DNA from: Fimiplasma intestinipullorum
GTDB taxonomy: Bacteria; Bacillota_I; Bacilli_A; Erysipelotrichales; Coprobacillaceae
NCBI GenBank assembly: GCA_018715065.1
Contig: DVMJ01000113.1
Span: forward strand, 1 to 11,658
Direction: 5' to 3'
Length of the DNA stretch: 11,658 nt
Each line of letters begins with the position of its first letter. Positions within the stretch are counted from its first letter, which is position 1. A program made the translations under genes and the position numbers. This document shows positions 6,887 through 11,658 of this stretch, piece after piece. The notes under the pieces are model-generated. The model was not told where the DNA came from, ran no database searches, and saw only the letters and a program-made list of their open reading frames with translations.

Positions 6887-6912
6887 GGATTCAAAAAGAA
6901 AGGTGGTTGAAG

Positions 6913-7329
6913 ATGATGACTCCTCAAATCATTCAAAATATTGACCTGTGGAAGCAGAGCGATTTTAAGAGCCAGTATTTTAGACGCTTTCTTGAAAATA
7001 CAGACTATGTCCTCTGTTCGGTATCCGCGGCAGAATACCTGGGACTATGTAACTGGACAGCGGACCCCAAGACATATGTTCTGACCAAAGCATACTGTAT
7101 GGAAAAACATATAGCTATTGACTCTAAGAACGGCTTGTATTTTACAACGGTCAATCAAACCATTAATGACCTGTTGGCAGATACGGAAATGGATGAACAG
7201 GTTATTCTGGAATCCTTAGCGGATCAATATTATAAAAACGCGTATGCGGATCTGCATATTCTGGAAGAGAACCAAGCCGCGTTTGAATACTTCAGGCCAA
7301 TGGCTGAAGCGTATTATACTTATGAATGA
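6913..7329 (+). CDS. Hypothetical protein, weakly AbiEi-antitoxin-like
   Basis: A 138-residue soluble protein with no signal peptide or membrane helix. I do not recognise it firmly. Residues about 32-58 (YVLCSVSAAEYLGLCNWTADPKTYVLT) and 73-104 (KNGLYFTTVNQTINDLLAD, then a helix with SLADQYYKN) follow the layout of the central part of AbiEi-type antitoxins. In those, a small-residue SA-x-LGL helix is followed by a strand and then a T-x-x-T-x-x-DLL helix. The usual N-terminal winged helix is missing and no AbiEii nucleotidyltransferase toxin lies beside it, so a toxin-antitoxin role is only a guess. ATG 6913 is chosen over an in-frame GTG at 6877 because AAAGGTGG sits 7 bases upstream and the GTG overlaps the -10. 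It is divergent from the ArsR gene, with separate promoters in about 185 bases, and ends in a hairpin terminator. Confidence 0.7.
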   Translation: MMTPQIIQNIDLWKQSDFKSQYFRRFLENTDYVLCSVSAAEYLGLCNWTADPKTYVLTKAYCMEKHIAIDSKNGLYFTTVNQTINDLLADTEMDEQVILESLADQYYKNAYADLHILEENQAAFEYFRPMAEAYYTYE

Positions 7330-7351
7330 CAGGAGAAGAATCGCTAAACGC

Positions 7352-7387
7352 AAACCAGAGAGCTTGTGGCTCCCTGGTTTTGATTTT
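7352..7387. terminator. Bidirectional terminator between convergent genes
   Basis: AAACCAG-A-GAGC (7352-7363) pairs with GCTC-C-CTGGTTT (7369-7380), a stem of 7+4 bp with one mismatch and a 5-base loop. Reading right, TTTTGATTTT follows, a fair T tract for the 138-residue protein gene. Reading left, the tail TTTGCGTTTAG is weaker but would serve the ABC operon, whose stop lies at 7401. Confidence 0.72.
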
Positions 7388-7400
7388 GGTATTTCTTTGT

Positions 7401-9263
7401 TTAGGATAATTCAAACATCCCATTATATAATTGGTAATAAACGCCTTGCTGACTGATCAGCTCATCGTGACTGCCGCGCTCAATGATCTCGCCGTGTTCG
7501 AGAACCATGATGGCATTCGAGTTGCGAACGGTGGATAAGCGATGGGCAATGACAAAGACGGTGCGACCTTCCATCAGGCGATCCATGCCTTTTTCAATCA
7601 GACTTTCAGTACGTGTATCGATGGATGAAGTGGCTTCATCAAGGATCAATACCGGCGGGTTGGCAATAGCGGCTCTGGCAATCGCTAAGAGCTGTCGCTG
7701 ACCCTGGGAGAGGTTCTTACCGTCACCGGTGATCGGCGTATCATAGCCCTGAGGCAGACGGCGAATAAAAGAATCTGCATTTGCGAGCTTGGCGGCTGCA
7801 ATGACCTCTTCCATGCTGGCCTCCAAGTTTCCATAGCGGATGTTATCGGCAATGGTGCCGGTAAATAGATGCGTATCCTGCAGCACGATGCCTAGTGACC
7901 TTCTTAGATCATCTTTTTTGATCAGACGAACATCGATGCCATCATAGGTGATACTGCCGGATTCGACATCATAGAAGCGATTGATCAGATTGGTGATGGT
8001 TGTCTTACCGGCTCCCGTCGAACCTACGAAGGCAATTTTCTGACCCGGTTTCGCAAATAGATTGATATTTTTAAGGATGGTATGTCCTTTTTCATAAGAG
8101 AAGACCACATCGTGAAAACGCACATCTCCTTTTAACGGAACAAGTTCGATACTGCCATCGCGATGCGGATGACGCCAGGCCCACTGATTCGTTTTTTCCT
8201 GAGATTCCACGAGTTTCCCGTTGGTGTCGGTTGTGACATATGTCAAGGTAACATTTCCTTCATCAATCTCTGGTTTCATATTCATGACGTTGAAAATACG
8301 TTCAGCTCCGGACATGGCGGCTAAGAGAAAGTTGGATTGCATCGTGAACTGGTTGATTGGCATCGCTGTTTGTCTGACAAAGACGAGGTAGCTCGCCATG
8401 CTGCCTAGATCGCTCCAGTTATTGATGACCATGATGGCGCCGACGATGGCGACGATCGCATAGTTGATATAGGAAATGCTCACGACCATGGGGACCATGG
8501 TACCGGAATAAGAAAGCGCGTTGGAAGTAGCCTGACGCAGCTTTTCATTAGCTTCATCGAAAGCGGCAATATTTTCTTTTTCATGGTTGAAGACTTTGAT
8601 GACTTTCTGACCGGAAATCATTTCTTCAATAAATCCGTTCAGTTCACCAAGATAGGTCTGCTGGTGATTGAAATAGTATTTACTTTTCTTACCGCTATAT
8701 TGAATATAGAGGAACATGATGAAATAGCAGACAATGACGATCAAAGAAAGACGCCAGTTCAGAATAAAGATCAGGGTCAACGTTCCGACAACCTGGATGA
8801 AACTTTGGATGACCATGGCGAAACTGTTATTGAAGGCATCTGAAATGGTATCGACGTCATTGGTGAAACGGCTCATGATGTCACCATGAGGGGTCGTATC
8901 AAAATATTTCAAAGGTAATTTCTGGACGACCTGAAAGAGATCGTGACGAATTTCAAAGATGATCTTCTGAGCGACATTGACCATGATCTGTGTATAGCCA
9001 AAGGAGGCCAGGACACCTGAACCATAGATGCAGGCTGTAAAGAGGATGATGCGTACCAGTCCATCGTAATCCTCCGTCAGGATATAATCATTGACGATGG
9101 GTCTAAGCATATACGTTCCAAGCAGGTTAGCCAGAGCACTGATAGCCACAAGGACGGCGACAACGAGCAGCAGGAATTTGTGGTTGCCCATATAGGATAG
9201 TAATTGTCGTAATGTTTTCCAAAAGTCTTCGGGTTTTTTACTGCTGATTTGACGACTAGCCAT
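7401..9263 (-). CDS. ABC exporter half-transporter, subunit with consensus catalytic residues
   Basis: A 620-residue inner-membrane protein: six-helix exporter domain (about 1-325) fused to an ATPase domain (about 380-620). Seen motifs: Walker A GSTGAGKT (414-421), Q-loop Gln462, signature LSQGQ (518-522), Walker B with Asp542 and the catalytic Glu543, and switch His574. The signature departs from LSGGQ, which is how the partner's site becomes non-consensus in heterodimers of the TM287/288, LmrCD and BmrCD type. An insert at about 336-377 between the two domains contains WAWRHPHRDG and is also found, to my knowledge, in many Bacillota relatives. The start is ATG 9263, after AAAGGAGG, overlapping the upstream subunit gene by 8 bases. 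A longer frame reaching back to 9389 is only overlap with that gene. Likely drug or toxic-compound efflux together with its partner. Confidence 0.92.
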   Translation of the reverse strand: MASRQISSKKPEDFWKTLRQLLSYMGNHKFLLLVVAVLVAISALANLLGTYMLRPIVNDYILTEDYDGLVRIILFTACIYGSGVLASFGYTQIMVNVAQKIIFEIRHDLFQVVQKLPLKYFDTTPHGDIMSRFTNDVDTISDAFNNSFAMVIQSFIQVVGTLTLIFILNWRLSLIVIVCYFIMFLYIQYSGKKSKYYFNHQQTYLGELNGFIEEMISGQKVIKVFNHEKENIAAFDEANEKLRQATSNALSYSGTMVPMVVSISYINYAIVAIVGAIMVINNWSDLGSMASYLVFVRQTAMPINQFTMQSNFLLAAMSGAERIFNVMNMKPEIDEGNVTLTYVTTDTNGKLVESQEKTNQWAWRHPHRDGSIELVPLKGDVRFHDVVFSYEKGHTILKNINLFAKPGQKIAFVGSTGAGKTTITNLINRFYDVESGSITYDGIDVRLIKKDDLRRSLGIVLQDTHLFTGTIADNIRYGNLEASMEEVIAAAKLANADSFIRRLPQGYDTPITGDGKNLSQGQRQLLAIARAAIANPPVLILDEATSSIDTRTESLIEKGMDRLMEGRTVFVIAHRLSTVRNSNAIMVLEHGEIIERGSHDELISQQGVYYQLYNGMFELS

Positions 9264-10989
9264 TGTTTTTTCCTCCTTTCTGCTGTGAGTAGTAGATTTC
9301 CTGATAGATTGGGTCGCTCGCCAGCAGGGTCTCGTGATTGCCGATGGCATGCACTTTACCATCTTCCAGGATGACGATCTGATCGGCATGCATGACCGAA
9401 GTCACCCGCTGGGCGATGATGATCTTGGTCAGATCCTTTAATTCGGATAATCCCTGTCGGATCTTGGCTTCCGTCGCGGTATCGACGGCGCTGGTCGAAT
9501 CGTCAAAGATGATGATCTTGGGATGCTTCAATAACGTTCGCGCAATACAGAGACGCTGCTTCTGGCCGCCGGAAACATTGACCCCGCCCTGACCGAGATC
9601 GGTTTCCAGCCCGTTAGGGAAATGTGTGAGAAATTCATCGACGCAGGCGGTTTGACAAGCCCAATTGATTTCTTCTTCACTGGCATTTTTATTTCCCCAT
9701 AAGAGATTTTCTCTGATTGTTCCAGAGAACAGGACGTTTTTTTGCAGCACGATACCGACCGCATCCCGCAGGTGCTCAAGATCGTACTCGCGCACGTCAT
9801 GGCCACCGACTTTCAGGCAGCCCTCGGTAACATCATAGAGTCTTGGAATCAACTGAACCAGTGTACTCTTGGCTGAGCCGGTCCCACCGATAATTCCAAT
9901 GGTTTGTCCTTCCTTGATGTGTAGATTGATATCAGCTAGTGCGTATTCTTCAGCATCAACATTGTATTTGAAGGAGACGTGTTCAAAATCGATGGTACCA
10001 TGCTCTACTTTCAGCGTCGATTCCTGGTTGATCAAATCGAGAGGTTCATCAAAGACGGCAATGATACGTCTGGCACTGGCAAGGGATCTTGTCAGCATTA
10101 AAAAGACATTGGAGATCATCATTAGTGAATTCATGATCTGCAATACATAACTTAAAAAGCCAGTGAGTTCGCCGACCTGCATTTCCTGCACGAAGATGAG
10201 TTGGGCGCCAAACCAAAGGATCATGATGATGGCACTATACATGGTCAGCTGGAAAGAAGGCATGTTTAAGACGGCGGTGTGAAAGGTCTTTTCACTGGTT
10301 GTCATCAGATTGGTATTGACTTCATCGAATTTGGCTTCCTCATAGTCACCGCGTACAAAGGCTTTGACTACACGGATGGCATTCAGGTTTTCCTGTACGA
10401 TAACGTTCACGAGGTCGACTGCTTTTTGCAGTTTACCATACATGGGTGCAATGCGTCTGACGATCTGAAACAGGATAAAGCCTAAGACAGGGGCAGCCAC
10501 AGCGAAGACTAAAGCCAGCTTGGCATTAATACAAATGGCCAGCCCGAGTCCTAATACGAGCATCAGTGGACCGCGGATAAAAGGACGCATGCCGCCCGTA
10601 ATGGCATTTTGCATCACCGTGACATCACTAGTAAGACGCGTGATCAGTGAAGATGTTTCAAAGTGATCCAGATTGGCAAACGAATACTCCTGGATCTTTC
10701 GAAACTCCGCTTTGCGCAGCTCGGCACCAAAAGCGGTGGTGGCCTTCGCAGAATTTTTCGCAAATAAGAGACCTGTGATTAAAGACAGCAGGGCACAGAA
10801 GATCATCAGAGCTCCCTGCCTGAGGATATAATTGACATCGTGATTGACGACGCCGACATCCAGTATATCCGCCATGATCATGGGGATAATGAGTTCAAAG
10901 ACTGTTTCTACAACGCAGAAGACAAATGCCAGAATGAAGTATTGACGATGGGGCAGGGCAAAGCGAAACAGTCGTTTCAAATCTTTCAT
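9256..10989 (-). CDS. ABC exporter half-transporter, subunit with degenerate ATP site
   Basis: A 577-residue inner-membrane protein: six-helix exporter domain (about 1-310) and ATPase domain (about 330-570). Walker A is GGTGSAKS (368-375), with Ala373 where Gly is usual. Gln416 is in the Q-loop, and the signature is a near-consensus VSGGQ (472-476). Walker B ends in Asp496-Asp497, so the catalytic Glu is replaced by Asp, and the switch His is replaced by Gln527. This pattern marks the degenerate-site subunit of heterodimeric type IV exporters such as TM287. Its Walker motifs should pair with the LSQGQ of the downstream subunit to form the weak site, while its VSGGQ completes the active site. 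AGGAGG overlaps the MarR gene's stop region, 12 bases separate the two genes, and the partner gene overlaps this one by 8 bases. Transported substrate unknown. Confidence 0.92.
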   Translation of the reverse strand: MKDLKRLFRFALPHRQYFILAFVFCVVETVFELIIPMIMADILDVGVVNHDVNYILRQGALMIFCALLSLITGLLFAKNSAKATTAFGAELRKAEFRKIQEYSFANLDHFETSSLITRLTSDVTVMQNAITGGMRPFIRGPLMLVLGLGLAICINAKLALVFAVAAPVLGFILFQIVRRIAPMYGKLQKAVDLVNVIVQENLNAIRVVKAFVRGDYEEAKFDEVNTNLMTTSEKTFHTAVLNMPSFQLTMYSAIIMILWFGAQLIFVQEMQVGELTGFLSYVLQIMNSLMMISNVFLMLTRSLASARRIIAVFDEPLDLINQESTLKVEHGTIDFEHVSFKYNVDAEEYALADINLHIKEGQTIGIIGGTGSAKSTLVQLIPRLYDVTEGCLKVGGHDVREYDLEHLRDAVGIVLQKNVLFSGTIRENLLWGNKNASEEEINWACQTACVDEFLTHFPNGLETDLGQGGVNVSGGQKQRLCIARTLLKHPKIIIFDDSTSAVDTATEAKIRQGLSELKDLTKIIIAQRVTSVMHADQIVILEDGKVHAIGNHETLLASDPIYQEIYYSQQKGGKNNG

Positions 10990-11001
10990 GTCGTTGACCT
11001 C

Positions 11002-11430
11002 CTAATCAAATGTTTTTCCGGTTAGATTCGCATATGCTCTTTGCATGTATTCAGAGAATTGCGCTTTTTCTTCTTCGCTAAAGCCGGTGAGGGTTTCATC
11101 TACCACACCCTGACAGTAATCGACCCACTTGTCATATGCGGCTTTTCCTTTTTGCGTGATGGCAATAGCACTGGCGCGCCGATTACCCGCAATTTGGCTA
11201 CGTGAGATCAAGCCATCTTTCTCTAGTCCATCAAGCAGGCGTGAGACAGTGGCAGGTTTGATATTGTAATAGTTGGCAATATCGATCTGCATGCAACTCT
11301 TCTTGTCGTAGAGATAGCGCAGCACTTTGGGCTGGCCGATGGAAAGTGGAATATTTTCCATTAAAGGCCGCAAGCGTTCCTGCTGTGCTCTGGCCAGACG
11401 GGTCAAAAGGATATTGAATGTTGGTTTCAT
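11002..11430 (-). CDS. MarR-family transcriptional repressor of the ABC operon
   Basis: A 142-residue winged-helix regulator of usual MarR length. The dimer helices are at the two ends (about 1-25 and 112-136). The helix-turn-helix is about 45-70, with recognition helix KPATVSRLLDGLEK (58-71), and the wing is about 77-92 (RSQIAGNRRASAIAIT), including the conserved Asn-Arg-Arg. It is the first gene of an operon with the two ABC half-transporters, an arrangement known for MarR-controlled drug exporters in Bacillota (for example SatR-SatAB of Streptococcus suis). AAAGGAGGG lies about 5 bases before ATG 11430. The promoter region carries two palindromes that are very probably its own binding sites, so it should repress itself and the pump. 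Cys46 and Cys106 are present; whether they sense oxidants cannot be told from sequence. Confidence 0.92.
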   Translation of the reverse strand: MKPTFNILLTRLARAQQERLRPLMENIPLSIGQPKVLRYLYDKKSCMQIDIANYYNIKPATVSRLLDGLEKDGLISRSQIAGNRRASAIAITQKGKAAYDKWVDYCQGVVDETLTGFSEEEKAQFSEYMQRAYANLTGKTFD

Positions 11431-11442
11431 GGTTTCCCTCCT

Positions 11443-11469
11443 TTAGCATGCTAATTATTAGCACGCTGA
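11443..11469. promoter_or_regulatory. Tandem palindromic operator for the MarR repressor
   Basis: A perfect 12-bp palindrome TTAGCATGCTAA at 11443-11454 is followed by a near copy TTAGCACGCTGA at 11458-11469, two changes away, with centres 15 bp apart. They fill the space between the -10 and the ribosome site of the MarR gene, so a bound repressor would cover the transcription start. Confidence 0.82.
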
Positions 11470-11497
11470 TTATAGCATTTTCTCTAAAGGTAGGCAA
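11469..11497 (-). promoter_or_regulatory. Promoter of the MarR-ABC-ABC operon
   Basis: On the minus strand, TATAAT at 11469-11474 has the TGn extension (TGCTATAAT). It lies 17 bases downstream of TTGCCT (11492-11497), a half-matching -35. This is the best promoter in the window. Its -10 touches the second operator palindrome. Confidence 0.78.
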
Positions 11498-11658
11498 GGG
11501 TAACTTTGCTTTTTTGTCGATTGAAAAGTTACTATTCACCGATAGAAGAAGGTGAAAAAACTTGTCAAGAGGAAAACTAAAAAAATTTTTCTTGCTCATT
11601 TTTCTCTATAAGACGCATTTGATTTTTCGGATGATTCTTCCTGCATTTGAATGTTAAC
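11498..11658. other. Upstream region of the MarR operon, no gene seen
   Basis: No gene is supported in these AT-rich bases. There is an inverted repeat, GTAACTTT at 11500-11507 with AAAGTTAC at 11525-11532, just upstream of the -35, which could be a further regulatory site or the end of a transcript arriving from outside the window. Confidence 0.4.

Noticed and set aside
9264..9389. 42-residue N-terminal extension of the second ABC subunit
   Set aside because: The extra residues are the upstream subunit's 3' end read in another frame; ATG 9263 has a strong ribosome site and gives the family length.
1..11658. Phage, transposon, integron or CRISPR system
   Set aside because: No transposase, integrase, terminal repeats or regularly spaced repeats were seen; all genes look like ordinary chromosomal functions.

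Overview
The window looks like chromosomal DNA of a low-to-moderate-GC Bacillota (Firmicutes). Evidence: AGGAGG-type ribosome sites before almost every gene, extended -10 promoters (TGnTATAAT), hairpin terminators, and protein types typical of gut anaerobes. A member of the Erysipelotrichia or a related class is my guess from the protein flavour, not something the sequence proves. I see no mobile element, CRISPR array, tRNA or rRNA. Ten protein genes are supported.

Left part, plus strand (1-2850): the 3' portion of an MgtA-type P3B magnesium-importing ATPase, whose true start lies before the window. Ten bases later comes a 55-residue single-span membrane protein, and then a strong hairpin. 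A stretch of about 400 bases without a convincing gene follows (about 2850-3257).

Middle part: a 615-residue protein made of two tandem aminoglycoside-kinase-like domains (plus strand, 3258-5105). It meets tail-to-tail, with abutting stop codons, a small DUF3592-like membrane protein on the minus strand. Next on the minus strand is a two-gene unit of an ArsR-family repressor and a TM1586-type nitroreductase, transcribed toward the DUF3592-like gene and ended by a hairpin. Divergent from the ArsR gene is a 138-residue protein of uncertain family, weakly reminiscent of AbiEi antitoxins. It is followed by a hairpin that can serve both strands.

Right part, minus strand (11430 down to 7401): a compact MarR-ABC-ABC operon. 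The MarR gene has a clear promoter followed by two 12-bp palindromes that form an obvious autoregulatory operator. The two ABC proteins form a heterodimeric type IV exporter with one degenerate and one canonical ATP site, as in TM287/288, LmrCD and BmrCD. The likely circuit is a MarR repressor released by a toxic compound, inducing the efflux pump.

The points most worth following up are the two-kinase fusion, the small membrane protein behind mgtA, the doubled MarR operator, and the orphan 138-residue protein.
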